A stretch of 64,000 nucleotides of DNA. It comes from Agrobacterium pusense (GTDB lineage Bacteria; Pseudomonadota; Alphaproteobacteria; Rhizobiales; Rhizobiaceae). The notes beneath the pieces were generated by a model. It did no database searches, was not told the origin of the DNA, and saw only the letters and a list, made by a program, of their open reading frames with translations. Position numbers and translations under genes: made by a program. The stretch spans positions 1 to 64,000 of the forward strand of contig NZ_FNBB01000001.1 in the NCBI RefSeq assembly GCF_900102105.1, written 5' to 3'. This document shows positions 45,576 to 55,800 of this stretch, piece by piece (positions within the stretch are counted from its first letter, which is position 1; the number at the start of each line of letters is the position of its first letter).

Positions 45576-45711
45576 TTCTTCTCCCCGCCGGGGAGAAGGT
45601 GGCCCGAAGGGTCGGATGAGGGGGCCCACGCCAGCCATAACTCTCAGTGTATGCGGCTTCCCCCTCATCGCCTCGCTTTGCTCGGCACTTCTCCCCGTGG
45701 GGGAGAAGAAA
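45575..45711. repeat. Palindromic element inside the ccm operon
   Basis: Arms TTTCTTCTCCCCG (45575-45587) and the inverse GGGGGAGAAGAAA (end at 45711), with inner GGATGAGGGGG and CCCCCTCAT pairs. It fills almost the whole 155-bp space between ccmF and ccmH and touches the ccmH start codon. Confidence 0.85.
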
Positions 45712-45730
45712 CCTGCCGCACGCTCCACAC

Positions 45731-47722
45731 TCATTCCGCTGCCTCCGGCATTGCAGCCTGCACCGGCTTCGCCTTGCGATTCGGCGCCCCCACTCTCAAT
45801 CGCCTGTCCGAGAGAGAAATGAACCCGCCCGCCATCATGAACAGCGTGCCGCCCCAGATGCACAGGATGAAGGGTTTCCACCAGATGCGCACCACCATGC
45901 CGCCATCGGCCATGGGGTCACCAAGCGAGACATAGAGCTGGCTGAGACCGAAGGTCAGGATGCCGGCTTCCGTCGTCGGCATTCGCCGCGCCGTGTAAAG
46001 CCGCTTGGACGACCAGACATCCGCAACTTCCACGCCTGCCTTGCGCACGGTGAAATGGCCGCGATCCTCGGTGAAGTTCGGTCCGACGGCGTGGCGGATG
46101 CCGTCGAAGGTCAGGCTGTAGCCGCCCGCTTCCGCCGCCATGCCCTCTTTCATTTCCAGCACCGTCTCGGTCTCATAGGTGGTGACGATGACGATGCCGA
46201 GAACGGTGATTCCGAGACCCATATGCGCCAGCGCCGTGCCGAAGGCCGAGCGCGGCAGGCCTTTGAGGCGGCGAAACGCAATACCGAAAGCGAGCTTGCC
46301 GAAATTGGCGCGATACCAGAGATCGGCAAATGCGCCGAGGATCAGCCAGAAACCGGCAGCGATGCCGAGTGCGGCCAGTACCGGGCCGCCATTTTCAATG
46401 TACCAGAGCGTCAGTCCCGCCAGAGCGGCAAGCGCTGCCGCCACATAGAGCCGCTGGAATGCGCCCAGGAGATCGCCGCGTTTCCAGGCGAGCATCGGCC
46501 CAAACGGGGTGACGATCAGGATCGGGATCATCAGGAGGCCGAAGGTGAGATTGAAGAAAGGCGCGCCGACCGAGATTTTCTCGCCTGTCAGCGTTTCCAG
46601 AATGAGCGGATAGAGCGTGCCGATCAGCACGGTCGCGGTGGAGACCGTCAGGATCAGGTTGTTGAGAACCAGCGATCCCTCACGCGAAATCGGCGCAAAC
46701 AGCCCGCCGGCTTTGAGCGACGGCGCACGCCATGCAAAGAGCGCGAAGGCGCCGCCGATGAAGACGGTCAGAATGCCGAGAATGAAGATGCCGCGGCTCG
46801 GATCGGTGGCGAAGGCATGCACGGAGGTGAGAACGCCGGAGCGAACGAGGAAGGTGCCGAGCAGCGAGAGCGAAAAGGTCATGATCGCCAGAAGCACGGT
46901 CCAGATTTTCAGCGCCTCGCGCTTTTCCATGACCAGCGCCGAATGCAGCAGCGCGGTGCCGGCAAGCCACGGCATGAAGGAGGCGTTTTCCACCGGGTCC
47001 CAGAACCACCAGCCGCCCCAGCCGAGTTCGTAATAGGCCCAGTAGGAACCCATGGAGATGCCGGCGGTCAGGAAGGTCCAGGCGGCGAGCGTCCATGGCC
47101 GCACCCACCGCGCCCAGGCGGCATCGATACGGCCTTCCAGCAATGCGGCAACGGCGAAGGAGAAGCAGACGGAAAAGCCGACATAACCGAGGTAAAGCAG
47201 CGGTGGATGAATGGCGAGGCCGAAATCCTGAAGGATGGGGTTCAGATCCTGCCCTTCGGCCGGCACCGGCTCCAGCCGCAGAAACGGATTGGAGGTGAGC
47301 AGGATGAACAGCAGGAAGGCGACGGAAATCCATGCCTGCACGGCAAGAACATTGGCTTTGAGCGTTTCCGGCAGGTTGCGCCCGAAGGTGGCGACGAGCG
47401 CGCTGAAAAACACGAGGATGAGCAGCCAAAGCAGCATGGAGCCTTCGTGATTGCCCCATACACCGGTCAGCTTGTAGATCATCGGCATCAGCGAATGGGA
47501 GTTTTCCCAGACGTTGCGCACGGAAAAATCCGAGACGGCATAGGCCCGCGTCAGCGCCGCGAAGGACAAACCAACGAGCAGGAACATCAGCACCGAGCCG
47601 AGCGAAGCGATGTCCATCAGCGCCCGGTCGTTGCGGCGCGCGCCGATGACCGGCAGCGTGGACACGATCAGCCCCACGCCAAGCGCCAGGACCAGAACGT
47701 AATGGCCGATCTCGTTGATCAT
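45731..47722 (-). CDS. ccmF: Heme lyase CcmF (CycK)
   Basis: 663 aa, normal length, about 15 membrane segments. CcmF takes heme from CcmE and, with CcmH and CcmI, attaches it to the CXXCH of apocytochromes in the periplasm. The tryptophan-rich heme motif is intact ([20 protein letters not shown]), with His ligands in HEGSMLLW and IHPPLLYLG. Start codon overlaps the end of ccmE by 4 bp (ATGA), so translation is coupled. Confidence 0.95.
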   Translation of the reverse strand: MINEIGHYVLVLALGVGLIVSTLPVIGARRNDRALMDIASLGSVLMFLLVGLSFAALTRAYAVSDFSVRNVWENSHSLMPMIYKLTGVWGNHEGSMLLWLLILVFFSALVATFGRNLPETLKANVLAVQAWISVAFLLFILLTSNPFLRLEPVPAEGQDLNPILQDFGLAIHPPLLYLGYVGFSVCFSFAVAALLEGRIDAAWARWVRPWTLAAWTFLTAGISMGSYWAYYELGWGGWWFWDPVENASFMPWLAGTALLHSALVMEKREALKIWTVLLAIMTFSLSLLGTFLVRSGVLTSVHAFATDPSRGIFILGILTVFIGGAFALFAWRAPSLKAGGLFAPISREGSLVLNNLILTVSTATVLIGTLYPLILETLTGEKISVGAPFFNLTFGLLMIPILIVTPFGPMLAWKRGDLLGAFQRLYVAAALAALAGLTLWYIENGGPVLAALGIAAGFWLILGAFADLWYRANFGKLAFGIAFRRLKGLPRSAFGTALAHMGLGITVLGIVIVTTYETETVLEMKEGMAAEAGGYSLTFDGIRHAVGPNFTEDRGHFTVRKAGVEVADVWSSKRLYTARRMPTTEAGILTFGLSQLYVSLGDPMADGGMVVRIWWKPFILCIWGGTLFMMAGGFISLSDRRLRVGAPNRKAKPVQAAMPEAAE

Positions 47723-48231
47723 TTGGTTGCTCCGGTCTTGTCAGTCGAAGCCGTGCCGGCGGCCGGCGTTGCGGCCGCGGGTTTCTCTCCCTCTGCGCCT
47801 TGCTGCCACAGACCCTTGTCCTTCAGCCGGTCGGCAACTTCCTTCGGCATGTAGTTCTCGTCGTGTTTGGCAAGCACGCTGTCGGCCACGAAACCGTGGG
47901 TCGCGGCATCGAACATGCCTTCGGTCACCACGCCCTGCCCTTCGCGGAAGAGATCGGGCAGGATGCCGGTATAGCTGACCGGCACGGTCGCTTCGCCATC
48001 CGTCACCGTGAAGCTCACCGTGCGGCCCTCGCCGCGCTTGATCGACCCTTCCGCCACCAGCCCGCCAAGGCGGATGCGCGTGCCGGGGTTGACGGGCGTT
48101 TTTTCCAGATCGGCCGGCATGTAGAAATAGGCGATGGACTGGCCGAAGGCGAACATGACCAGCAGCACCGCCGCCACGATGAAACTCATGCCGCCGCCGA
48201 TGATCGCGAGTCGTTTCTGTTTGCGGGTCAT
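47719..48231 (-). CDS. ccmE: Heme chaperone CcmE (CycJ)
   Basis: 170 aa. One N-terminal membrane helix ([20 protein letters not shown]) and a periplasmic OB-fold domain. The heme-binding His123 sits in [13 protein letters not shown], followed by Tyr127, exactly as in CcmE. It carries heme covalently from CcmABCD (not in this window) to CcmF. Overlaps both neighbours by 4 bp (ATGA junctions). The C-terminal tail is Ala/Thr-rich. Confidence 0.95.
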   Translation of the reverse strand: MTRKQKRLAIIGGGMSFIVAAVLLVMFAFGQSIAYFYMPADLEKTPVNPGTRIRLGGLVAEGSIKRGEGRTVSFTVTDGEATVPVSYTGILPDLFREGQGVVTEGMFDAATHGFVADSVLAKHDENYMPKEVADRLKDKGLWQQGAEGEKPAAATPAAGTASTDKTGATK

Positions 48232-49391
48232 TGTGTCACTCCCTGCGGCGCGGCATCCTGTTTCCCGTTCATGCGGATCGGTCCGGCGGAAACGCCGAGT
48301 TCCTTCGCCAGCGCCAGAAGCTGCCTGCCCTGCTCACCCTCCGGCGGAAAAGCTTTCAGCCCCGCCCGCAGCGCCTCTCCGGCCTTGGCTTCGTTCTTCA
48401 GCACGGAATAGGCACGCACGAGCCGCATCCACCCTTCGAAATCGGCCGGGTTATCCTTCAGCTTGGCGTCAAGGCTCGCCACCATACCTTCAATCATCGC
48501 CTGCCGGTCGGTCGCCGTCATGTCTTTTGCCGCCGCCATGTCCTCGGTCGTCGGGCCGGGTGCGGCAGGCTTCGTTTCGCCGCCAGTCCGGGCAATATGC
48601 TCGCGCACCAGGGGCAGCCATGGCGCGCCAGCCGGGGCGTCTGCCGCCAGCTGAGTGAAGGCCGCGCGTGCTTCCTCCGCCTTGCCGGCCTGTTCCAGCG
48701 ACAGCGCGAGATAGAAGCGGGCACGCGGGTTGCCGGGTTTCAGCTTTTCCGCCTCGGCAAATGCATCCCGCGCCGCCTCGATGACGATACCGTCATTGCC
48801 GGCCACCAGCGTTTCGCCAAGGCCCGTCAATCGTTCGGCGCTCGGGCCCAGAATGCGAAGCGCATTGCGATAGGCGAGCTCGGCGTCGCCAAGCCGCTGC
48901 ATCTTGAAATAGATCGGCGCCAGAATGTCCCAGCCCGCGCCATCATCCGGGTTCTGCGCCAGATGCCTTTCGGCCCTTGCGACCAGCAGATTCATGTCGT
49001 TGCCGGGCTTTTCAAGGCGTGCCTCGAGCGGCATGTCCGGCACCTCCGGACTGCCGTTCCAGATGTAAAGACAGAGACCCAGCGCCGGCAACAGAATGGT
49101 GATCAGGCTGGCGGCGAGATTGTGCCGGCGCGGCCGGGTTTCTTTGCCGGGTTGCTCTTCCGCTTCGGCGGCGGCAAGCAGACGGCGGCCGATTTCGGCG
49201 CGGGCATAATCCGCCTCGGTCTGCCCGATCAGGCCGGCGGCGCGCTCGCGGTCCAGTTCGGCCAGCTGGTCACGATAAACGGCAACCTCACCGTCACGGC
49301 GCGTCTGCGGCGCCTCGGTCTTCCGCATCAGCGGGTACATCAGGACGATGGCAACAGCCGCCGTCAATATCGCAACGACAATCCAGAACAT
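48228..49391 (-). CDS. ccmI: Cytochrome c biogenesis factor CcmI (CycH)
   Basis: 387 aa from the ATG at 49391; a TTG three codons upstream is also possible. Two membrane helices near the N-terminus ([19 protein letters not shown] and [20 protein letters not shown]) flank a cytoplasmic leucine-zipper-like segment ([20 protein letters not shown]). A periplasmic domain with three or more TPR repeats follows ([40 protein letters not shown]). It binds the C-terminal helix of apocytochrome c and hands it to CcmFH. First gene of the operon. Confidence 0.92.
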   Translation of the reverse strand: MFWIVVAILTAAVAIVLMYPLMRKTEAPQTRRDGEVAVYRDQLAELDRERAAGLIGQTEADYARAEIGRRLLAAAEAEEQPGKETRPRRHNLAASLITILLPALGLCLYIWNGSPEVPDMPLEARLEKPGNDMNLLVARAERHLAQNPDDGAGWDILAPIYFKMQRLGDAELAYRNALRILGPSAERLTGLGETLVAGNDGIVIEAARDAFAEAEKLKPGNPRARFYLALSLEQAGKAEEARAAFTQLAADAPAGAPWLPLVREHIARTGGETKPAAPGPTTEDMAAAKDMTATDRQAMIEGMVASLDAKLKDNPADFEGWMRLVRAYSVLKNEAKAGEALRAGLKAFPPEGEQGRQLLALAKELGVSAGPIRMNGKQDAAPQGVTQ

Positions 49392-49551
49392 AAGGCTCAA
49401 TTACTCGAATGCGCGGCACATGGAAACATGAAGCGCAGGGATGACGCGAATTTGAGACATCACGCCGCACCGCAGGCCGTTCCCCCGGCTGCACCGCCAT
49501 GCCTCTCTTGTCATCGCAAAGGGCCCGTGACCTTGATTTGCGTCAAACCGG

Positions 49552-49980
49552 TTATGTCAGCGGCGACCAGCTTCCATCGGCATTGCGGCAGGCTGCGCCA
49601 CGCGCCCGGGTTTCGCGTCCGTCTACCGTCAGGGTGTGCGAATATTGCCGGCAGTTCTGGTTGCCAACCTGATAGGGCGCATTGGCGACCACCTGGCCCC
49701 TGGCGTCATCGCCCGTCCAGGTGACAGGCGTGCCGACCGGGGCCGTTTCCAGCGCCTTATATTCGGCCTCCAGCGCCTTTGTCTGGTCACCCCTGTCAAG
49801 CTGCACGCCGCTTCGCCCGACAATACCGCCTTCCAGATTGGCAAGGAAGGGCGTGGAGGGCTGTGACGAACGGCCGAAAAGACCGCCGCCTGCCGGGCGG
49901 GTGCCCGTGGTGGTGCAGGCGCTCAGCATGGAAACGCACAGGATCGAGAGAAGTGCCGGGCGTGACACCAGCGAACGCAT
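49552..49980 (-). CDS. Outer-membrane lipoprotein, 17-kDa surface antigen type
   Basis: 142 aa from the ATG at 49980 (MRSLVSRPALLSILCVSMLS). The lipobox SMLSAC places the lipidated Cys at about residue 22. The mature part ends with the RT0821/Lpp0805 surface-protein domain: YKALETAPVGTPVTWTGDDA, QNCRQYSHTLTVDGRETRA and the terminal CRNADGSWSPLT. Such proteins are small beta-rich outer-membrane antigens. Upstream TTG/GTG starts exist but would spoil the signal. Function not known. Confidence 0.8.
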   Translation of the reverse strand: MRSLVSRPALLSILCVSMLSACTTTGTRPAGGGLFGRSSQPSTPFLANLEGGIVGRSGVQLDRGDQTKALEAEYKALETAPVGTPVTWTGDDARGQVVANAPYQVGNQNCRQYSHTLTVDGRETRARGAACRNADGSWSPLT

Positions 49981-50084
49981 CGTCACGGAGCGGCAGCCAT
50001 CATACACGTCAACCAAACCCTGTCCTCTTTCCTACCGCATTGCATCAATATACCAGCGTTGAATTTCTTGCCTTTTTTCTCGGC

Positions 50085-51485
50085 TCACGCAAGCTCTTTC
50101 GAAAGGCCGGGCAAAATCAGATCTGCCTTCAACCCGCCGATGGCGCTGCGCGACAGCGAAAAGCGGCCATGGTACTCTGACACCACCTCTGAAACGATCG
50201 ACAATCCGAGGCCCGTGCCGGGGCGGCTCTCATCCAATCGCCGCCCACGCTTCATCGCTTCGCTGATCTGTTCCGGCTCAAGTCCCGGCCCATCATCCTC
50301 CACCGTCAGCTCCACCCAGGCGCGACGGGCGATTTCGGCGTCGGAGGATGGGTGCGTACCGGTCGCCAGCGTAATGACCACACGCGTCTGTGCAAAACGC
50401 GCGGCATTTTCGAGAAGGTTGCCGACGACCTCTTCCAGATCCTGCTGCTCCATGCCGAGTACCGCGCCGGGTTGCTCGAAATTCAGCACGAACTGCTTGT
50501 CGGGGTTCAGGCGGCGCATGACGCGCACCAGTCTCTCCAGCGCCGGTTCGGCCTCCACGCGGGCAAGGATGGAGCCGCGCTGGGCGGCGATGCGGGCGCG
50601 GGAGAGATAGGATTGCACCTGCGCCTGCATGGCGTCCGCCTGCGCCCGCACCAGATCGCCGTGCTGGGGATCGAGCGTGCGGGCTTCGTTCAGGAGAACT
50701 GCAATCGGCGTCTTCAGCGAATGGGCGAGATTGCCGACCTGCATGCGCGCGCGCTCCACAAGCCTTCGATTGCTGTCGATCAGCGCATTGACCTCATTGG
50801 CAAGCGGCTGGATTTCGCGCGGGAACTCGCCCTCCAGGCTTTCCGCCTCACCGCCCCGGATTTTACCAAGCGCGACGCGGGCCTGATCGAGCGGCCGCAG
50901 GCTGTAGAGAATGGCAAGACCGTTCACGACGAGGCTGCCGACACCAAAGACGGCCAGAGCCAGATAAAGGCTGTTGGAAAAGTCGCGGACATCGTCTTCC
51001 ACGACATTGAGATTGCCGGAGACACGGAAACGCGCTGCACGCCCCTCGCCATCCAGCACGACTTCGGTTTCCGCCACCCGCACCTGATTGCCGGCCTCGT
51101 CGGTGACGGCATAAAAGCGCTCGTAGCGGTTGTCGAAGGGGGCATCGAGAATGCTCGGCACCGGAAGGGTGGAAACGCCGAGCGAGGAAGAGACCAGCGG
51201 CGCGGTCTGGAAATTTCCGAGCGGCTCGACAACCCAGTACCAGCCGGTATCGGGCTGCGAAAAGCGCAGATCGCCAAGCTGCGGGCTGCCGGCCAACGTA
51301 TTCTCGTTCGAAATCGTCACGGAATTGATGACGTTATAGAGCTGTGCCCTGAGAAGATCGGTGAAGCTGCGCTCCACGCCCTGGCGGTAAAGCGTCGAGA
51401 TCACGACGGCGATCACCACCAACGCCAGCACCGACCAGAGCGAGGCGAGCAGCAGGACGCGGGCGGTGAGAGAATTACTTCGCAT
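50085..51485 (-). CDS. feuQ: Sensor histidine kinase FeuQ
   Basis: 466 aa from the ATG at 51485, overlapping the end of feuP by 11 bp. Two membrane helices (about 12-32 and 172-195) enclose a periplasmic domain of 140 aa; HAMP, HisKA with His255 (GNLAHSLKTP) and HATPase (NLLENAARFA, DDGPGLEP, GTGLGLSIVSEV) follow. In Sinorhizobium FeuQ/FeuP control genes including the cyclic-glucan exporter; in R. leguminosarum the pair was found near cycHJKL and tied to iron uptake. The same linkage is seen here. Confidence 0.88.
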   Translation of the reverse strand: MRSNSLTARVLLLASLWSVLALVVIAVVISTLYRQGVERSFTDLLRAQLYNVINSVTISNENTLAGSPQLGDLRFSQPDTGWYWVVEPLGNFQTAPLVSSSLGVSTLPVPSILDAPFDNRYERFYAVTDEAGNQVRVAETEVVLDGEGRAARFRVSGNLNVVEDDVRDFSNSLYLALAVFGVGSLVVNGLAILYSLRPLDQARVALGKIRGGEAESLEGEFPREIQPLANEVNALIDSNRRLVERARMQVGNLAHSLKTPIAVLLNEARTLDPQHGDLVRAQADAMQAQVQSYLSRARIAAQRGSILARVEAEPALERLVRVMRRLNPDKQFVLNFEQPGAVLGMEQQDLEEVVGNLLENAARFAQTRVVITLATGTHPSSDAEIARRAWVELTVEDDGPGLEPEQISEAMKRGRRLDESRPGTGLGLSIVSEVVSEYHGRFSLSRSAIGGLKADLILPGLSKELA

Positions 51486-52146
51486 CTGCCGGCGCTTGCA
51501 TCCGGTAACCGAGACCACGGATCGTCTCGATCAGATCAACCCCGAGCTTCTTGCGAAGACGTCCGACAAATACCTCGATCGTGTTGGAATCGCGGTCGAA
51601 ATCCTGATCGTACATATGTTCGACCAGCTCCGTGCGCGATACGACCTCACCCATGTGATGCATGAGATAGGACAGGAGCCGGAACTCGTGCGAGGTGAGT
51701 TTCAGCGTCGTGCCGTTGACGGTCGCCTTGGAGGACTTTGTATCGAGCCGGACCGGGCCGCAGACGAGTTCGGAAGAAGCGTGGCCGGCTGCGCGGCGGA
51801 TGAGCGCGCGCACACGGGCAAGAACTTCCTCGACATGGAAAGGCTTCGTCACATAGTCATCGGCGCCGGCGTCGATGCCCGCCACCTTGTCGCTCCAGCG
51901 GTCGCGGGCGGTCAGGATGAGAACAGGCATGGCCTTTCCGGCCGCGCGCCATTTTTCGACGACGGTGATGCCATCGAGTTGCGGCAGGCCGATATCAAGA
52001 ACGATGGCGTCATAGGGCTCGGTGTCACCGAGATAATGGCCTTCCTCGCCGTCGAATGCCTGATCGACGACATAACCGGCCTCCTTGAGAGCATCGGTCA
52101 GCTGACGATTGAGATTGGCATCGTCCTCAACAACGAGAATACGCAT
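51475..52146 (-). CDS. feuP: Response regulator FeuP
   Basis: 223 aa, ATG at 52146 after AAGGG. OmpR family: receiver with acidic pair (VVEDD), phospho-acceptor Asp51 (AIVLDIGLPQLDG), Lys in YVTKPF; winged-helix domain with SHEFRLLSYLMHHMGEVVSR and NTIEVFVGRLRKKLG. Lies between feuN and feuQ. The upstream extension of the frame is not needed. Confidence 0.9.
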   Translation of the reverse strand: MRILVVEDDANLNRQLTDALKEAGYVVDQAFDGEEGHYLGDTEPYDAIVLDIGLPQLDGITVVEKWRAAGKAMPVLILTARDRWSDKVAGIDAGADDYVTKPFHVEEVLARVRALIRRAAGHASSELVCGPVRLDTKSSKATVNGTTLKLTSHEFRLLSYLMHHMGEVVSRTELVEHMYDQDFDRDSNTIEVFVGRLRKKLGVDLIETIRGLGYRMQAPADAK

Positions 52147-52238
52147 TGTCCGCCCTTTCCTGTGTCCCGGCCCACGTGCGTGGCCGGTCATGCTAGATGT
52201 CTCGGATCGTTTTCCGATATTTCGGCGATGCGGGCAAG

Positions 52239-52493
52239 CTACATCGGCACGCGCATCGTCACCTTGCGCGGGCGCTCGCCATTTCCCTGGACGAGAACGG
52301 TGACGACACAGGACTGACCGTCGCCGGAAGGATAGACAGAAAGAAGCTGGCCGCCGGTTTCGCGTACAACGCGGGCCACGGCCGCGCCGCAGTCGCTGGC
52401 AGCGAGAATGTAGTGGCCCTGCAAATCAGCCTCGGGCGCCGTGAAACCGGAAAGCCCGGCTGCAAGCGTCGCGATGATGAGAGGTGATGCCAT
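52239..52493 (-). CDS. feuN: Small periplasmic modulator FeuN
   Basis: 84 aa from the ATG at 52493 (MASPLIIATLAAGLSGFTAP), with GGAAG upstream. A signal peptide (cleaved near TAPEA) leaves a mature protein of about 65 aa with one Cys pair (SDCGAA, GQSCVVTVLVQG). In S. meliloti, FeuN is a periplasmic protein of about this size encoded upstream of feuP that holds FeuQ in check, and it is essential. Size, export, order and strand all fit; sequence similarity itself I judge from memory only. Confidence 0.72.
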   Translation of the reverse strand: MASPLIIATLAAGLSGFTAPEADLQGHYILAASDCGAAVARVVRETGGQLLSVYPSGDGQSCVVTVLVQGNGERPRKVTMRVPM

Positions 52494-52633
52494 TCTACAA
52501 ACTTCCACAAAAAAAACGGGTGCGTCTTGAACCGTATTGTGACCGAATATGTAGCGCAAAGCGTCTGAATGGCAAATGAATGCCGCCCCCGCAGCGGGAA
52601 GACGGAACGGGAGCGGCGCTTGCGCGGGCTGCG

Positions 52634-52840
52634 TCAGCGGATCGCACGGGTCGCCGAAAGGCGGCCGTAAAGCGCGATGAGACCGCCAATTCCGCCGGCC
52701 ACGGTCATCAGGCCGTCGGCCAGCTCACCGTGAAGTCCGGCGGGCAGATCAAAGCCGGCAATGGTGAAAAGCGGGGCGAAGACCGCAATCAGCGCGCCCC
52801 ATATCGTGCGGGATTGATACCACGGTTTGGTACTGTCCAT
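52634..52840 (-). CDS. Small two-helix membrane protein, holin-like
   Basis: 68 aa from the ATG at 52840, which has AAGGA 7 nt upstream; a start at 52870 would add 10 residues. KPWYQSRTIWGALIAVFAPL starts the first membrane helix, and DGLMTVAGGIGGLIALYGRL the second, with a short basic tail. This is the plan of class II phage holins. It follows gene 15 directly on the same strand, so it may help release GTA particles. Name by position and topology only. Confidence 0.55.
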   Translation of the reverse strand: MDSTKPWYQSRTIWGALIAVFAPLFTIAGFDLPAGLHGELADGLMTVAGGIGGLIALYGRLSATRAIR

Positions 52841-52870
52841 CTTGTCGTCCTTTGCTTTGTTTTCAGGCAT

Positions 52871-55800
52871 TTATGAAAGCGGGAGAACGGCCTGTGCCGC
52901 CACTCCCAGGGGCACCGCGCGGCCGAGCTGGCGGACTCGCACGGAAATGTGATCCCGCAGCGCCGGAAAATCTGTGAGTTCGGCTGTTGCTGGATAAAAC
53001 CAGAAGGGTTCCGAGACGTCGGCGGTACGCCGCACCTCGTCGCCGTCCAGCACCTCCACCCGATAACGTTCGAAAGCTTCATCCAGCGGAATCTCGCTTG
53101 CGTCCCAGCCATCGGCGTCCATCCGCCCCCGGCGTTTCCAGCTGATGAGAACGCCATCCGTTTTTCGCAGCCCGCCAAGATGCACCGGCGCAAGCGGCGT
53201 CAGCGCCCGAAATCCGGCCTCGACGGAGAAAGGCCCGACCGGCGCGCCGGCCTGTTCCGCTGCCTCGACAATCCAGTTCATTCGCCGGCCACGCTCTCCG
53301 GCGAGCAGACCGAGCGGCTGTACCGCGGCATCCAGAACAACCACCGGCGCCCCTGCCGGCGCACCGATGGCCAACGCGTCTTCCGTGCCGGCAAGGCCGC
53401 GCAGGAGAACAGAAAGCCGCCAGCGCGACCGCGCGGTTTCCTCTGCCTTCGCGAAAGCGACGATTTCCCAGACACCATTCGCCGCCCTCACGGCGATGCG
53501 GTTCTCGCCGTTCATCACCGAAAGCGGTTCGACCGATGCAACTTCGCCGAAAGGCAGATCGAGCACGATGGTATTTGCACGGTCGAAGCGACCGGAGGGT
53601 CCAGGCTTCAGCGGCATTGCCAGCGTTGCGATCCTGGCCGGACGGTCTAGCACGACGCGCTGGCCGTATCCTTCCGTGCCTGATGAGGCCGAGACGACGA
53701 TGTGCCGCCAGGGTTTCGCGAAGGCGGCAACTCGCGCCGACTGCTCGGCCGCCGCACCGTCCTGATACGGCAGATCGAGAAACAGCACTTCCGGCGCGAA
53801 ACCCTCGCTGCCGCTTGCGCCACGGGCACGTCGCTCGTCCGCCACACCGGCAAAAGTTGACAAGGCCGGGGAAAAGGCCCGCGCTTCCACCTGCCGCACC
53901 GCGCCATCCTCGATACGGCTGACCATGAACCGACCTGCGGGCGCCTGCGGAAAGGCCTCCGTGGAGAGACGGATGCAGTCACCCGGTTCCAGCGCAATCT
54001 GCCCCGGCGGCAGGGCAAAACTCAGGCTGCGCCGTGCCTGGCGGCTGTCGCGCAAGGCCGCCTCGATCGCCGCTTGCGCCGTTTCCGAAGATAGAGCGGC
54101 GTTGAGATCGAGCCGCATGACACGGCTGCCGGCATTCTCCACGCGCCGCGAACGCACGCTCGCCTGCTCGTAGTCCAGCGCCGGGTTGAACGAGGTCAGA
54201 ACGGCTTCCGCGGGGAAATCGCTGTCGTGGCCGCGATTTTCCGACCACAGCGGTTCACCCTCCAGATCGGCGAGAATGGAAATATCCCGAACGGGCGTGA
54301 CAGCCCCGTTGCGGGAGCGGAAACACAGGGTGCCGGCATCCTCCGCCACATCCAGCTGAAATGCCGCGATCAGCGGCTCCAGCAGGCTGCGGGCCGAAGT
54401 TACCTCGCCTTGCACATAACCGATGAGATCGCCGCTGATGGCGGAGACGTCGAAAGCGGAAAAGCCGTGATCCGTCAAAATGGCGGCGATGGTGTCGGCA
54501 AGCGTCGCCGTTCCCAGCCGGCCGTTCAGCCAGTGGCCCGTGCGCCAGTTACCGCCATCGCTCCACGTCGCACCGTTTTGCGGAAAGGCCGGGAAAGGCC
54601 GCGCATCCCAGGTCCACAGATAGATCCGGCTCGTATCCACCATCGCGGTATCGCCATTCTCCCAGTGCCCCAGATGCGCCTCCAGAAAACGCCGCTGCTG
54701 GCTGTCCGCCCTGCTTTTGCGGGAAAAATGGGGAAAGGCGTTTTCCGCCGATTTCGGATCGGGAAAGACATTGGGGCGTGTCGCGCTCTTGTCCACCGCC
54801 GGGCAGCCGAGTTCCGTGAACCAGATGGGCTTCGAGCCCGGCCTCCATGCGGTCGGCGTGGTGCCCTCCTTCCCGCCGGGCCGATCGTAATGGAGATGTT
54901 CCCACCAGTTTCGAAGGTCCTTGTAGCGGAATACCCATGGCTTTGCCGTTGTGCCATCGGCAATGGGGGTTCGCCGCCGGGCCGTGCGGTCGGCTTCGCT
55001 TGCATAAAACCAGTCGAAACCCTCGCCAGCCGTAACGGCGCGGCGGAAGGCCACAGCGTCATCCGGGCCGGTCATGCCGTCAGGATTGCCGTTTGCGGCA
55101 TCTTCGTCGCGCCAGTCGGAGAGCGGCATGTAATTGTCGATGCCAATGGCGTCGATGTCTGAACTCGCCCAGAGCGGATCGAGATGGAAGAACACGTCCC
55201 CAGAGCCGTCGGCCGGCTGGTGACCGAAATATTCGCTCCAGTCCGCAGCATAGGTTAGTTTCGTCGCCCTTCCGACGACAGCCCGTACATCGCGCGCGAG
55301 CCGCACCAGCGCCTCCACGAAGGGAAAGGCGCCGTTGTCGTCGCGCAACCCCGTCAGCCCCCGCAGTTCGGAACCGATCAGGAAGGCGTCGACGCCTCCC
55401 GCTTTTACCGAAAGGTCGGCGTAATGCAGCACCATGCGTCGATAGCCCTCGGCGCGGGAACAGAAACGATCGATCTCCAGCCGCGCACCGGCGGTACGAT
55501 CGGCCGATCCGGGCCTCCCGGGTGCGGGAAAGCAGGTGATGCGCCCCCGCCAGGCATAAGCGTCCTGTTCGGCCTTGCCATAGGGATCCGGCAGCCCGTT
55601 GCCCGCCGGCACGTCCATCATCACAAAGGGATAAAGGCAGACCTTCAGGCCCCGCGCCTTGAGGTCGGCTATCGCCTGCAGCACGCCTTCATCATTCGGC
55701 GTGCCGCCATAGGCGGGACCGCCATGATGATGGCTGACCGGATGCGCCCCGGCGCGTGTCAAGCCGGCAACGGACCACGGCGCCGTCTCCCCCTCCCGGT

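Noticed and set aside
45647..47854. 735-aa open frame antisense to ccmF
   Set aside because: Composition is that of a reverse-strand shadow (Arg/Glu/Gln/His-rich, low complexity); ccmF is unmistakable.
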